64,000 nt of DNA from Microbacterium sp. p3-SID336 (GTDB lineage: Bacteria > Actinomycetota > Actinomycetes > Actinomycetales > Microbacteriaceae). The translations under genes and the position numbers were made by a program. The stretch covers positions 10,212-74,211 of the forward strand of contig NZ_JALXPE010000011.1 of assembly GCF_025143365.1 (NCBI RefSeq), given 5' to 3'. Every line of letters starts with the position of its first letter. The first letter of the stretch is position 1. The notes under the pieces were generated by a model, which had not been told where the DNA came from, made no database searches, and saw only the letters and a list, made by a program, of their open reading frames with translations. Positions 51,792 to 63,492 of the stretch are shown piece by piece.

Positions 51792-52352
51792 ATGCAAAGG
51801 ACACTCACCCGAACCCCCGGATTCTGGATTCTGCTCATCGTGTCGCTCGCCGCGACCGGCGTGGGCGGATGGCTCATCGCCGGTCAGATCGGCACCATGA
51901 CGAGCACGCTCCTCGACGGCACGGCGACCGGCGTGGAGGTCTACGTCGGTCAGTCCCTCGTGGTCGTCGGAGCTGCGGTCCTCGGCGCCGGGCTCATCGG
52001 ACTCCTGCTCGCGCTCGGACTCACGGCGGCGCGTGCCCTCGTCCCCGCGCCCGCGGCTGCGCCGGTCGTCGTCGATGGCCTCGCCGAGCCCTCGGCACCC
52101 GTCGGCGCGACGGACGACACGGCTCTGCTCCGCTCACACGACGCTCGAGCGGAGGATGCGGAGGCCGCGTCAGACGCGCGCCCGGTGATCTCCGACGCGC
52201 ACGCGACAGCGGCCGATGATCGGGGACACGCCGCGACCGACGCAGCGAGCGTCGAGTCGACGACGGACGATCCCTCCTCGACGCCGGAGGCCGAGGATCA
52301 GAACGGCAGCAGCGGGTCGACCGCGACGGCGACGAACAGCAGCGTCAGATAG
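51792..52352 (+). CDS. Membrane protein with disordered tail
   Basis: A 186-residue protein with two hydrophobic helices (about 9-30 and 54-80) followed by a 100-residue acidic, Ala/Ser/Asp-rich tail that looks disordered. No family recognised. ATG 51792 is chosen; an in-frame GTG at 51783 is possible. Its last 55 bases overlap the 3' end of ctaB on the other strand. Possibly cotranscribed with ctaA (66-base gap). Confidence 0.6.
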   Translation: MQRTLTRTPGFWILLIVSLAATGVGGWLIAGQIGTMTSTLLDGTATGVEVYVGQSLVVVGAAVLGAGLIGLLLALGLTAARALVPAPAAAPVVVDGLAEPSAPVGATDDTALLRSHDARAEDAEAASDARPVISDAHATAADDRGHAATDAASVESTTDDPSSTPEAEDQNGSSGSTATATNSSVR

Positions 52353-53203
52353 GTGATCGAGGCGTGGAAGACTCGCATCGGCCGCGCCTCGGTCCCCCGT
52401 ACCGCCTGGTTGTACAGGCGGTGCGACTCGTAGATGAACCAGCCGCCGAAGACCAGCGCGGAGATCGTGTACACGAGCCCCATGTTCGCGATCGGCACCA
52501 GCAGCAGCGAGCAGGCGACGGTCGCCCAGGCGTAGAGGATGACCTGCAGGCCCACCTGGGAGGCGTTGCGCGTGACGCCGAGCATCGGAACGTCGACGTC
52601 CTCGTAGTCGTCCTTGTACTTCATCGACAGCGGCCAGTAGTGCGGCGGCGTCCAGAGGAAGACCAGCAGGAAGAGGATGAAGGCCGGCCAGTCCAGCGAG
52701 CCCGTGACGGCCGACCAGCCGATCAGCACGGGGAAGCACCCGGCGATGCCGCCCCAGATGATGTTCTGCTCGGTGCGCCGCTTGAGGATCATCGTGTAGA
52801 TCACGACGTAGAAGAAGATCGCCGACGCCGAGAGCACGGCCGTGAGCCAGTTCGTCGTGAACCAGAGCCACACCGTGGACGCGATCGCGAGGGTCCACGA
52901 GAAGATCAGCGCTCCGCGCGGGCTCACTTCGCCCGTCACCAGCGGCCGGTTCTCGGTGCGGTGCATGTGCGCGTCGATGTCCCTGTCCAGGTACATGTTG
53001 AACGCCCCGGCCGAGCCGGCGCTCATCGAGCCGCCGATGACGGTCGCGAGGACGAGCCACAGGTTCGGCAGGCCGCCCTGGGCCAGGAACATGACCGGAA
53101 CGGTCGAGACCAGGAGGAGTTCGAGGACACGGGGCTTCGTCAACGTGACGTAGGCGCTCACCGTGCGACCGATGGACGACTTCCCTACGGTCTGATCAGA
53201 CAT
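52298..53203 (-). CDS. ctaB: Protoheme IX farnesyltransferase
   Basis: Adds farnesyl to heme B, making heme O. A 301-residue UbiA-type membrane protein with about nine helices; the prenyl-diphosphate-binding [20 protein letters not shown] (DxxxD) and second acidic [13 protein letters not shown] are visible. Start ATG 53203. Divergent from tkt; actinobacterial gene order ctaB-tkt-tal-zwf is conserved. A TACACT -10 (53254-53259 on the minus strand) lies about 50 bases upstream, overlapped by ATGACAC repeats. Confidence 0.95.
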   Translation of the reverse strand: MSDQTVGKSSIGRTVSAYVTLTKPRVLELLLVSTVPVMFLAQGGLPNLWLVLATVIGGSMSAGSAGAFNMYLDRDIDAHMHRTENRPLVTGEVSPRGALIFSWTLAIASTVWLWFTTNWLTAVLSASAIFFYVVIYTMILKRRTEQNIIWGGIAGCFPVLIGWSAVTGSLDWPAFILFLLVFLWTPPHYWPLSMKYKDDYEDVDVPMLGVTRNASQVGLQVILYAWATVACSLLLVPIANMGLVYTISALVFGGWFIYESHRLYNQAVRGTEARPMRVFHASITYLTLLFVAVAVDPLLPF

Positions 53204-53253
53204 CGTCGAGATCTCGATCGCCTCCTCCGCGCGCGTTACGGGACAACCTCTCC

Positions 53254-53275
53254 AGTGTATGACACGCGATGACAC
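53254..53275 (-). promoter_or_regulatory. ctaB promoter with ATGACAC direct repeats
   Basis: -10 TACACT (minus, 53254-53259) and direct repeat ATGACAC at 53259-53265 and 53269-53275 on the plus strand, 10-bp period, over and upstream of the -10. Possible operator. Confidence 0.4.
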
Positions 53276-53448
53276 GGTCTGAGCCGCGCCCCCGCGGAGT
53301 GGATCCACGCTCACCGCTATGCTGAGAGCACTCGCGCGCCCGATGCTGCGCACACACCTCCGTCCGTCCCCGAGACGGTGCGGGATGCGCCAGGGAAGTG
53401 GCGGATGCGCCAGGGAATACGGGCGCTCTCGAAACTGTCGGAAAGGGC

Positions 53449-55547
<2,099 letters not shown>

Positions 55548-55551
<4 letters not shown>

Positions 55552-56660
55552 GCACCCCCACCGCCCAGCTCGCCGCCGCCGGCGTCAGCATCTGGCTCGA
55601 CGACCTGTCGCGCACGCGCATCTCCTCCGGCAACCTCGCGGAGCTGATCTCGTCGCGCAACGTCGTGGGCGTCACCACGAACCCGACGATCTTCGCCAAC
55701 GCGATCACCGACAAGGAGGACACCTCCTACGACGCGCAGGTCACGGAGCTCGCCGCCTCCGGCGCCACCGCGGAGGACGCGGTCTTCGCGGCGACAACGC
55801 AGGACGTGCGTGCCGCGCTGGACGTGTTCCGCCCCGTGTGGGAGCAGTCGAACCACGTCGACGGGCGCGTGTCGATCGAGGTCTCCCCCGACCTCGCGCA
55901 CGACACCGACGGCACGGTCGCCCAGGCGAAGCAGCTCTGGGCCGAGATCGACCGCCCGAACCTGCTCGTCAAGATCCCGGCGACCAAGGCCGGCCTGCCC
56001 GCCATCACCGAGGCGATCGCGAACGGCATCAGCGTCAACGTGACCCTGATCTTCAGCCTGGAGCGCTACGCCGAGGTCATCGAGGCATACCTCACGGGTC
56101 TCGAGCGCGCCAAGGCCGCAGGCACCGACCTGTCCACCATCCACTCGGTCGCGTCGTTCTTCGTCTCCCGTGTCGACACCGAGACCGACAAGCGCCTCAC
56201 CGCCATCGGCAGCGACGCCGCGCTCGCACTCAAGAGCAAGGCCGGGCTGGCCAACGCCCGTCTCGCGTACGAGCTGTTCGAGCAGAAGTTCGCCGAGCAG
56301 CGTGCGCAGGACCTGATCGCCGCCGGCGCGAACGCACAGCGCCCGCTGTGGGCTTCGACCGGCGTGAAGGACGCGGCCCTGCCGGACACCCTGTACGTGA
56401 CGGAGCTCGTCGCCCAGGGCGTCGTCAACACCATGCCGGAGAAGACGCTCGAGGCCACGTTCGACCACGGAGTCGTCACGGGCGACACCATCACGGGCGG
56501 TTACGAGGAGGCACGCGAGGTCTTCGCGGGGCTGCAGGAGGTCGGGGTCGACTTCGACGACGTGACCAGGGTGCTGGAAGAAGAGGGCGTGGCGAAGTTC
56601 ATCGACTCCTGGCACGACCTGCTCGGTCAGGTCTCCGAGGCACTGGAGGCCCAGCGATGA
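55548..56660 (+). CDS. tal: Transaldolase
   Basis: Transfers dihydroxyacetone units between sugar phosphates. 370 residues, the long actinobacterial form. Marks: [28 protein letters not shown] and the Schiff-base Lys in [11 protein letters not shown] (about 138-145), [13 protein letters not shown] and [13 protein letters not shown] 55548 overlaps the tkt stop and its stop overlaps pgi (ATGA), so translation is coupled. Confidence 0.97.
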
Positions 56661-58264
56661 CCTTCGCCATCCACGCCTCCGGCGCCGCGCGCGCCGCCAT
56701 CGAGGAGACCGTGCCGAGCCTGGTGCACGACCTCGTCGCCTCCCGCATCACCGGCGGCGACGCGACCCTCTGGGGTTCCGCCGCGGAGGCCGAGGCCGCG
56801 ATCCGGCTCGGCTGGGTCGAAGCGGTTTCGGTCTCCCGCCCGCTCGTGCCCGAGATCGTGGCGCTGCGCGAGGAGCTCGCGGCGAAGGGCGTAACCCGAG
56901 TCGTGCTGGCGGGGATGGGCGGCTCCTCGCTCGCCCCCGAGGTGATCGCGCAGACCTCCGGTGTGCCGCTCACGATCCTCGACTCGACCGCTCCGGGGCA
57001 GGTGCTCGCCGCGCTGGACGAGGGCCTCGCCGAGACCGTGCTCGTGGTGTCCTCGAAGTCGGGCTCCACCGTCGAGACCGACTCGCAGCGTCGTACGTTC
57101 GAGGCCGCCTTCCGCGACCTCGGCATCGACCCCGCTGAGCGGATCGTCGTGGTGACCGACCCGGGCTCCCCGCTCGACGCCTCGGCGCGCGAGGCGGGTT
57201 ACCGCGTGTTCAACGCCGACCCGAACGTGGGCGGTCGCTACTCCGCGCTCACCGCGTTCGGCCTCGTCCCCGCGGGGCTCGCCGGCGTGGACATCGCCGA
57301 GCTGCTCGACGAGGCGGAGGCGTCGTCACTCGAGGTCGCCGTCGACTCGGCCGAGAACCCGGCCCTGCGGCTCGGCGCGGCCATCGCGGCCACGAACCCG
57401 CCTCGCGACAAGCTCGGTCTCATCACGGACGGCACGCACATCAAGGGCCTTCCCGACTGGATCGAACAGCTCATCGCGGAGTCCACCGGCAAGGAGGGCA
57501 CCGGCATCCTCCCGGTCGTGCTGCTGCCCGTCTCCCCCGAGCTCGACCCCGTGCCTGCCGACCTGCAGATCGTCCGACTGGTCGACGACGCAAACGAGTT
57601 CCACCTGCACGAGCGCCACGAGGGCGAGATCCTGGTGAGCGGCACGCTCGGCGCACAGTTCATCGTGTGGGAGTACGCCACCGCGATCGCCGGACACCTC
57701 CTCGGCATCAACCCGTTCGACCAGCCCGATGTGGAGTCGGCGAAGGTCGCCGCGCGCGGCCTCCTCGACGCGCGGCCGGAGCCGACGGCCCCCGCGTTCG
57801 TCGAGAACGGCGTCGAAGTGCGGGTGTCCGACCCGGCCCTCGCGGTGTCCGGCACGGTCGAGGGCGTCCTCGACGCGCTGTGGGCGCAGCTGCCCGCGGA
57901 CGGCTACGTGTCGATCCAGGCGTATGTGAACCGGCTCGAGGTGCCACAGCTGCAGGGGCTCCGCGAGCTCGTCGCCGCCGACTCCGGTCGCCCGACCACG
58001 TTCGGCTGGGGCCCGCGGTTCCTGCACTCGACCGGTCAATACCACAAGGGCGGTCCGGCGCAAGGCGTGTTCCTGCAGATCCTGGAGCGCACGGATGTCG
58101 ACCTGGAGATCCCGGACCGGCCCTTCACCTTCGGTCAGCTCATCCAGGCGCAGGCCGCCGGCGACGCGGGCGTGCTCGCCGAGCACGGTCGTCCCGTCGT
58201 CTCGCTGACGATCACGGAGTCCTCCGACGACGTGCTCACCCTCTTCGAAGCCGCACAGAAGTAA
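56657..58264 (+). CDS. pgi: Glucose-6-phosphate isomerase
   Basis: Interconverts glucose-6-phosphate and fructose-6-phosphate. 535 residues with the SIS-type sugar-phosphate sites [15 protein letters not shown] and [29 protein letters not shown] and the C-terminal [22 protein letters not shown] (catalytic His/Lys). Placing pgi between tal and zwf lets the operon close the cycle from fructose-6-phosphate back to zwf substrate. ATG 56657 overlaps the tal stop. Confidence 0.95.
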   Translation: MTFAIHASGAARAAIEETVPSLVHDLVASRITGGDATLWGSAAEAEAAIRLGWVEAVSVSRPLVPEIVALREELAAKGVTRVVLAGMGGSSLAPEVIAQTSGVPLTILDSTAPGQVLAALDEGLAETVLVVSSKSGSTVETDSQRRTFEAAFRDLGIDPAERIVVVTDPGSPLDASAREAGYRVFNADPNVGGRYSALTAFGLVPAGLAGVDIAELLDEAEASSLEVAVDSAENPALRLGAAIAATNPPRDKLGLITDGTHIKGLPDWIEQLIAESTGKEGTGILPVVLLPVSPELDPVPADLQIVRLVDDANEFHLHERHEGEILVSGTLGAQFIVWEYATAIAGHLLGINPFDQPDVESAKVAARGLLDARPEPTAPAFVENGVEVRVSDPALAVSGTVEGVLDALWAQLPADGYVSIQAYVNRLEVPQLQGLRELVAADSGRPTTFGWGPRFLHSTGQYHKGGPAQGVFLQILERTDVDLEIPDRPFTFGQLIQAQAAGDAGVLAEHGRPVVSLTITESSDDVLTLFEAAQK

Positions 58265-58285
58265 CAGCAGGAGAAGCCCTCACCG

Positions 58286-59836
58286 ATGTCTGTTCCCCTC
58301 TCGCGCGGGCACAACCCGCTGCGCGACCCCGACGATCGCCGGCTCAGCAGGATCGCGGGGCCGAGCGCCCTCGTGATCTTCGGCGTCACAGGCGACCTGT
58401 CGCGCAAGAAGCTGATGCCCGCGGTCTACGACCTGGCCAACCGCGGTCTGCTGCCCCCGGGGTTCGCCCTCGTCGGGTTCGCCCGCCGCGACTGGGAGGA
58501 TCAGGACTTCGCGCAGGTCGTGTACGACGCCGTCAAGGAGCACGCCCGCACGCCGTTCCGCGAGGAGACCTGGACGCAGCTGCTGCAGGGCATCCGGTTC
58601 GTCTCGGGCGAGTTCGACAACCCGGACTCCTTCCGCAAGCTGCGAGAGACGATCGAGAAGCTCGACGTCGAGCGAGGCACGATGGGCAACCACGCGTTCT
58701 ACCTGTCGATCCCGCCGAAGGACTTCCCGCTGGTCGCGAAGCAGCTGAAGGACTCCGGCCTGGTCGGCCAGGACGCCGACGATGACGAGCGCTGGCGCCG
58801 TGTCGTGATCGAGAAGCCGTTCGGTCACGACCTGGAGTCCGCCCGCGCCCTGAACGCGGCGCTGGAGGTCGCCTTCCCCGCCGACTCGATCTTCCGCATC
58901 GACCATTACCTCGGCAAGGAGACGGTCCAGAACATCCTGGCGCTGCGCTTCGCGAACGAGCTGTATGAGCCGATCTGGAACCGCAACTACGTCGACCACG
59001 TGCAGATCACGATGGCGGAGGACATCGGCGTGGGCGGCCGCGCCGGGTACTACGACGGCATCGGCGCGGCGCGCGACGTCATCCAGAACCACCTGTTGCA
59101 GCTGCTGGCGCTCACGGCGATGGAGGAGCCGATCAGCCTGTCCGCCGAGCACCTTCGGGCGGAGAAGGAGAAGGTGCTCGCTGCCGTCCACGTCCCTGAG
59201 GACCTGTCGCTCGCCACGGCGCGCGGACAGTACGCGGGCGGCTGGCAGGGCGGGGAGAAGGTCACCGGCTTCCTCGACGAGGAGGGCATGAACCCCGAGT
59301 CCACGACCGAGACGTATGCGGCCATCAAGCTCGAGATCGACACGCGCCGCTGGGCCGGGGTGCCGTTCTACCTGCGCACCGGCAAGCGGCTCGGTCGCCG
59401 CGTGACCGAGATCGCGGTGGTGTTCAACCGCGCGCCGCAGCACCTGTTCGGTCGCGGCAACGCGTCCGAGCTGGGGCAGAACGCCCTGGTCATCCGTGTG
59501 CAGCCCGACGAGGGCGTCACGATCCGGTTCGGCTCCAAGGTGCCGGGGACCGGCAGCAACGTGCGCGATGTGACGATGGACTTCGGCTACGGCCACGCGT
59601 TCACCGAGGCGAGCCCGGAGGCGTACGAGAGACTGATCCTGGACGTGCTTCTCGGCGATCCGCCGCTGTTCCCTCGGCACGAGGAGGTCGAGCTCTCCTG
59701 GAAGATCCTCGACCCCGTGGAGAAGTACTGGGCCGCGCAGGGTGGACCCGTGGAGCAGTACGCCCCGGGGTCCTGGGGGCCTGCCGCCGCCGACGACCTG
59801 CTGGCCCGCGACGGACGAGTCTGGAGACGCCCGTGA
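58286..59836 (+). CDS. zwf: Glucose-6-phosphate 1-dehydrogenase
   Basis: First oxidative pentose phosphate step, making NADPH. 516 residues. NADP site FGVTGDLSRKKLMPA (starting near 32), substrate site RIDHYLGKETVQNI (catalytic His), FYLRTGKRLGRR and VIEKPFGHDLESA. The 5' gap after pgi is 21 bases with AGGAGA. Overlaps opcA by GTGA. Confidence 0.97.
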   Translation: MSVPLSRGHNPLRDPDDRRLSRIAGPSALVIFGVTGDLSRKKLMPAVYDLANRGLLPPGFALVGFARRDWEDQDFAQVVYDAVKEHARTPFREETWTQLLQGIRFVSGEFDNPDSFRKLRETIEKLDVERGTMGNHAFYLSIPPKDFPLVAKQLKDSGLVGQDADDDERWRRVVIEKPFGHDLESARALNAALEVAFPADSIFRIDHYLGKETVQNILALRFANELYEPIWNRNYVDHVQITMAEDIGVGGRAGYYDGIGAARDVIQNHLLQLLALTAMEEPISLSAEHLRAEKEKVLAAVHVPEDLSLATARGQYAGGWQGGEKVTGFLDEEGMNPESTTETYAAIKLEIDTRRWAGVPFYLRTGKRLGRRVTEIAVVFNRAPQHLFGRGNASELGQNALVIRVQPDEGVTIRFGSKVPGTGSNVRDVTMDFGYGHAFTEASPEAYERLILDVLLGDPPLFPRHEEVELSWKILDPVEKYWAAQGGPVEQYAPGSWGPAAADDLLARDGRVWRRP

Positions 59837-60768
59837 TCATCGACCTTCCCGACACGACCGTCAGCCAGGTCGCGAAGCAGCTCGTCAAGGTGCGCGAAGA
59901 GGGCGGAGCCGTCGCCCTCGGCCGCGTGCTCACGCTCGTCATCTCCGCTCGCAACGGCGTGGCAGAGGCGGCGATCGATGCCGCGAACGACGCCTCCCGC
60001 GAGCACCCGATGCGCGTGATCGTGCTGACCACGGGCGACGGCGAGGCGCACCTGGATGCGCAGATCCGCGTGGGCGGTGACGCCGGCGCGAGCGAGGTCG
60101 TCGTCCTGCACGCCTACGGCGACGCGGCCAGCAACGAGGAGAGCCTGATCACGGGCCTCCTGCTGCCCGATGCCCCCGTGGTCGCGTGGTGGCCGGAGGA
60201 GGCTCCGACCTCCCCCGCGACGTCCCCACTCGGCCGCATCGCACAGCGTCGCATCACCGACGCGGCGACGTCGCCCGACGTGCGCGACCGGCTCGCGCTG
60301 CTCGGCCGCACCCACGCGCCCGGCGACACCGACCTCGCCTGGACCCGCTTGACGCACTGGCGCGAGCAGCTCGCAGCCGTCCTCGACCAGCCGCCGTACG
60401 AGACCATCACCGCTGTCGAGGTGCGCGGGGCCGCGGCCTCCCCGTCCACGGCGCTGCTGGCGGCGTGGCTGCAGATGGCGCTGGACGTGCCGGTGAAGTG
60501 GTCTTATGAGGATCCGGAGCGCTGGCAGGAGGGCATCAAGTCGGTGCGTCTCACCCGCGATTCCGGCGACATTCTGCTGGAGCGGCCCGCCCCCGGCGTG
60601 GCCGTGCTCACGCAGCCCGGCCAGCCGGACCACGATCTGCACCTTCCGCGGCGTACGCTGCGCGAGTGCCTGGCGGAGGAGCTGCGCAGATTGGATCCAG
60701 ATCTCCTGTACGGTCGAGTCATCACGGATGGCTGGGAGAAGCTCGGTCCGCCCGAGACAGGAGAGTGA
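59833..60768 (+). CDS. opcA: Glucose-6-phosphate dehydrogenase assembly protein OpcA
   Basis: Needed in Actinobacteria and cyanobacteria for active Zwf assembly and redox control. 311 residues: VLTLVISARNGVAEAAIDAAN, HPMRVIVLTTGDGEAHLDAQIRVGG and WWPEEAPTSPATSPLGRIAQRRITD are typical. GTG 59833 overlaps the zwf stop (GTGA), consistent with matched amounts of the two proteins. Confidence 0.96.
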   Translation: MIIDLPDTTVSQVAKQLVKVREEGGAVALGRVLTLVISARNGVAEAAIDAANDASREHPMRVIVLTTGDGEAHLDAQIRVGGDAGASEVVVLHAYGDAASNEESLITGLLLPDAPVVAWWPEEAPTSPATSPLGRIAQRRITDAATSPDVRDRLALLGRTHAPGDTDLAWTRLTHWREQLAAVLDQPPYETITAVEVRGAAASPSTALLAAWLQMALDVPVKWSYEDPERWQEGIKSVRLTRDSGDILLERPAPGVAVLTQPGQPDHDLHLPRRTLRECLAEELRRLDPDLLYGRVITDGWEKLGPPETGE

Positions 60769-60773
60769 CACCG

Positions 60774-61553
60774 ATGTCGGAATCGTCCGCAGAGAAGCGG
60801 GTCGTGGTCGAGGCCACCCCCACCGCCCTCGCCCTCCGGGTCGCCGATCGCTTCCTCACGCGGGTGCGGGCGCGCACCCGCAATGGACGGCTCGCGCACA
60901 TCGCGCTGACGGGCGGCTCGATGGGTGGCGCGGTTCTCCGCGCCGTCGCCGACAACCCCCGCGCGAGCGAGATCGACTGGTCGCTCGTGCACTTCTGGTG
61001 GGGCGATGAGCGCTTCGTTCCCCGCGACGACTCCGACCGCAACGCGCTGCAGTCACGCCACGCCCTGCTGGACCGCATCGACGTGCCTGCGGAGAACGTC
61101 CACGAGGTCGCCGCCTCCGACAGCGGGCTGTCGCTCGATGAGGCCGCCGCGGCCTATGCGGCGGAGCTGGCGCGCTTCGGCACCGACGAGCACCCGTGGC
61201 CGTCGTTCGCGGTGTGCTTCCTCGGCGTCGGGCCGGACGGCCACATCGCGTCGCTGTTCCCTGACCGCGACGAGGTCACGGTCACCGATGCGGCGGCACT
61301 GCCGGTGCGCGACTCCCCCAAGCCGCCGCCGGAGCGGGTCACCCTCACTCGCCCGGTCATCAACTCCTCCAAGCGCGTCTGGCTCGTGCTCACGGGCGCT
61401 GACAAGGCCTCGGCGCTCGGCCTGGCCCTCGCCGGCGCGAGTTACACGAGCGTGCCGGCGGCCGGCGCCAAGGGGCGCAAGCGCACGGTGTACTTCGTCG
61501 ACGAGGCTGCCGCTTCCGAGGTCTCCCCCGACCTCATCGACCAGGCCTACTGA
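60774..61553 (+). CDS. pgl: 6-phosphogluconolactonase
   Basis: Hydrolyses the lactone made by Zwf. 259 residues: HIALTGGSMGGAVLRAV, VHFWWGDERFVPRDDSDRNALQ, CFLGVGPDGHIASLFPD (catalytic His) and RVTLTRPVINSSKRVW, all family marks. ATG 60774 lies 5 bases after the opcA stop, with GGAGAG upstream. Last gene of the operon; convergent with a transporter gene 40 bases away. Confidence 0.95.
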   Translation: MSESSAEKRVVVEATPTALALRVADRFLTRVRARTRNGRLAHIALTGGSMGGAVLRAVADNPRASEIDWSLVHFWWGDERFVPRDDSDRNALQSRHALLDRIDVPAENVHEVAASDSGLSLDEAAAAYAAELARFGTDEHPWPSFAVCFLGVGPDGHIASLFPDRDEVTVTDAAALPVRDSPKPPPERVTLTRPVINSSKRVWLVLTGADKASALGLALAGASYTSVPAAGAKGRKRTVYFVDEAAASEVSPDLIDQAY

Positions 61554-61593
61554 GGCCGGCGTACGCGCTCTCACGCCGCGGCTGCGTGTGCGG

Positions 61594-62766
61594 CTACGGG
61601 GCTTCGGATGGAGGCGTCGTCCCCGGCTTGGCCTCGGGCTCCGCGCGCGACGACCGGTCCGCGCGCCACGGGGCATCCGTCGAGCCCTGAGCGCCGGATT
61701 CCGACCGCGCGCTCTGTGGTGCCGGGCTGGCACCCGTCGTCCCCTTGCGCGCGTCACTCCCGTCCTCCGTCGCCGTAGTGGCGGTCAACGCGGTGCTGCC
61801 CCGGGTGATGCCCAGTTCCTGGCTGTCGCTCAGCACCTGCGGGTGGTAGCGCGCGAGCCCGACGACGCCCCACACGGCGATGCCGCCTGCGATCGCGAAG
61901 ATGACCATGACCCACCACGGCGCGGCGGCGGCCTCGCCCAGCACGACCATGCCGATGAGCACGGCCACGAGCGGGTCGACGACCGTGAGACCGGCGATCA
62001 CCAGGTCGGGCGGGCCCGAGCTGTAGGCGGTCTGCACGAAGTAGGCGCCCACGGCCGCGGCCGAGATGAGCGCGAGCACGCAGATCGCGGTGATCCACTC
62101 GAACTGTCCCGCTTCGATGCGCTTGATGACCACTTTCGCCAGCGTGGCCACGAAGCCGTAGAGGATGCCGGCGCCGATCACGTAGAACAACGCTCGCATG
62201 CGGTGGCGCAGGATGAGCCAGCAGGCGCCGAGGACGATGATGACGACGAGCAGCAGGGCGAGGATCACGAAGAGCTCGCGATCGGTGACGTCCTGCTCGG
62301 TCGCGAAGATCGCCGCGAAGAACACGAACAGGAAGATGCCGCCCACGCACGCGACGATCGCGGTGAGCGATTGCCTCGTCGGGGCATGCCCCGAGATCCG
62401 CGCGTTCAGGAGAGTCGTGATCACCAGGGCGATGGCGCCCAGCGGCTGGACGACGATGAGCGGGGCCTGCACGAGGGCCGCGAGCTGACAGATGATCGCC
62501 AGCCCGAGCATGAGGGTGCCGATGAGCCAGGATGGGCGGGTGAGCAGCGCCTTGATCTGCGCGAAACTGAGGCCGGAGGTGCCGGTGGAGCCGCTGAGCC
62601 GCTCCACCTTCTCGACGCCGCGATGCTGATACTGCGCGCCCAGGGACATGAACACCGCGCCGGCGAGAGCGAGCGGGATCCCGAGCAGGATGCCCGGATT
62701 CTGGAAGGCACCGACGAGCTGGTCGCCGACGTCCTCGGCCGTCCCCATCCACACCCCTGCATTCAC
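61594..62766 (-). CDS. DMT-type transporter (NIPA/EamA-like)
   Basis: A 390-residue membrane protein with about nine to ten helices (residues 20-320) and a 70-residue Ser/Ala/Thr-rich, probably disordered cytoplasmic tail. The segment GIPLALAGAVFMSLGAQYQHRGVEK and LIVVQPLGAIALVITTLLNA followed by VDPLVAVLIGMVVLGE resemble NIPA-like magnesium transporters of the DMT superfamily; substrate is not certain. Start GTG 62766 is supported by TAGGGT exactly 6 bases upstream. Divergent from def with only 43 bases between start codons. Confidence 0.87.
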   Translation of the reverse strand: MNAGVWMGTAEDVGDQLVGAFQNPGILLGIPLALAGAVFMSLGAQYQHRGVEKVERLSGSTGTSGLSFAQIKALLTRPSWLIGTLMLGLAIICQLAALVQAPLIVVQPLGAIALVITTLLNARISGHAPTRQSLTAIVACVGGIFLFVFFAAIFATEQDVTDRELFVILALLLVVIIVLGACWLILRHRMRALFYVIGAGILYGFVATLAKVVIKRIEAGQFEWITAICVLALISAAAVGAYFVQTAYSSGPPDLVIAGLTVVDPLVAVLIGMVVLGEAAAAPWWVMVIFAIAGGIAVWGVVGLARYHPQVLSDSQELGITRGSTALTATTATEDGSDARKGTTGASPAPQSARSESGAQGSTDAPWRADRSSRAEPEAKPGTTPPSEAP

Positions 62767-62772
62767 AGTACG

Positions 62773-62803
62773 ACCCTACCCGGAGACACCCGCCGACTAG
62801 GGT
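62773..62803. promoter_or_regulatory. Back-to-back promoters of DMT gene and def
   Basis: -10 TAGGGT (minus) at 62773-62778 for the DMT gene and -10 TAGGGT (plus) at 62798-62803 for def, 19 bases apart, each 6 bases from its start codon. Each promoter's -35 region falls on the other's -10, so RNA polymerase cannot occupy both. Confidence 0.55.
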
Positions 62804-62809
62804 TGTGAC

Positions 62810-63376
62810 GTGCCCGTACTTCCGATTCGCATCATGGGGGATCCTGTCCTCCACTCCCCCGCAGCCCCCGTCGAGCAGATCACCGACGACATCCGTGCGC
62901 TCGTCGCCGACATGTTCGAGACGATGGACGCGGCGCCGGGCGTCGGGCTCGCTGCACCCCAGGTCGGAGTGCCGCTGCGCATCTACACGTACTCCTACGT
63001 CGACGACGACGACCAGCCGTGGAGAGGGGTACTGATCAACCCCGTGCTGTGGATGACGCCGCCGGAGCCCGGAGCGCCCGACCCCGACCTCGAGTCCGAG
63101 GGCTGCCTGTCGTTCCCGGGCGAGCGCTTCCCGCTGCGTCGGTCGGAACGCGTCATGGTGACCGCGCTGGATCTGGATGGCGCCCGTGTCTCCCTCGAGG
63201 TCGACGGCTGGCGTGCGCGGATCATGCAGCACGAGTTCGATCACCTGGACGGCATCCTCTACATCGACCGCCTCTCGGACGCGGACTGGAAGACGACGCA
63301 GAAGATCGCACGCAAGCGGGGCTGGGGGCGCCCCGGAGTGAGCTGGATGCCCGGAGTCGACGACCTCGAGGGCTGA
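62810..63376 (+). CDS. def: Peptide deformylase
   Basis: Removes the formyl group from new proteins; metal enzyme. 188 residues. All three motifs are present: GVGLAAPQVGVPL, EGCLSFPG (metal ligand Cys99) and QHEFDHLDGILY (His141, Glu142, His145). GTG 62810 follows TAGGGT by 6 bases, so the mRNA is probably leaderless. Divergent from the DMT-type transporter. Confidence 0.95.
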   Translation: MPVLPIRIMGDPVLHSPAAPVEQITDDIRALVADMFETMDAAPGVGLAAPQVGVPLRIYTYSYVDDDDQPWRGVLINPVLWMTPPEPGAPDPDLESEGCLSFPGERFPLRRSERVMVTALDLDGARVSLEVDGWRARIMQHEFDHLDGILYIDRLSDADWKTTQKIARKRGWGRPGVSWMPGVDDLEG

Positions 63377-63408
63377 GCGCTTTCAGCGCGTACAAAGGTT
63401 CTCTCAAG

Positions 63409-63436
63409 TTGCATCACAGACTTCGGGCACTATAGC
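63409..63436 (+). promoter_or_regulatory. Promoter of the septum-type lipoprotein gene
   Basis: -35 TTGCAT (63409-63414), 16-base spacer, -10 TATAGC (63431-63436); a leader of about 50 bases with AAGGGG before ATG 63493. The clearest housekeeping-type promoter in the window. Confidence 0.6.
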
Positions 63437-63492
63437 GTGTTCGCGGCGGGGATATATCGGCATGCCCCGCACCACGCTGTGAAGGGGAAATC

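Noticed and set aside
63378..63395. Short hairpin GCGCT-TTC-AGCGC after def as a terminator
   Set aside because: Only 5 bp of stem and no U-tract; too weak to call.
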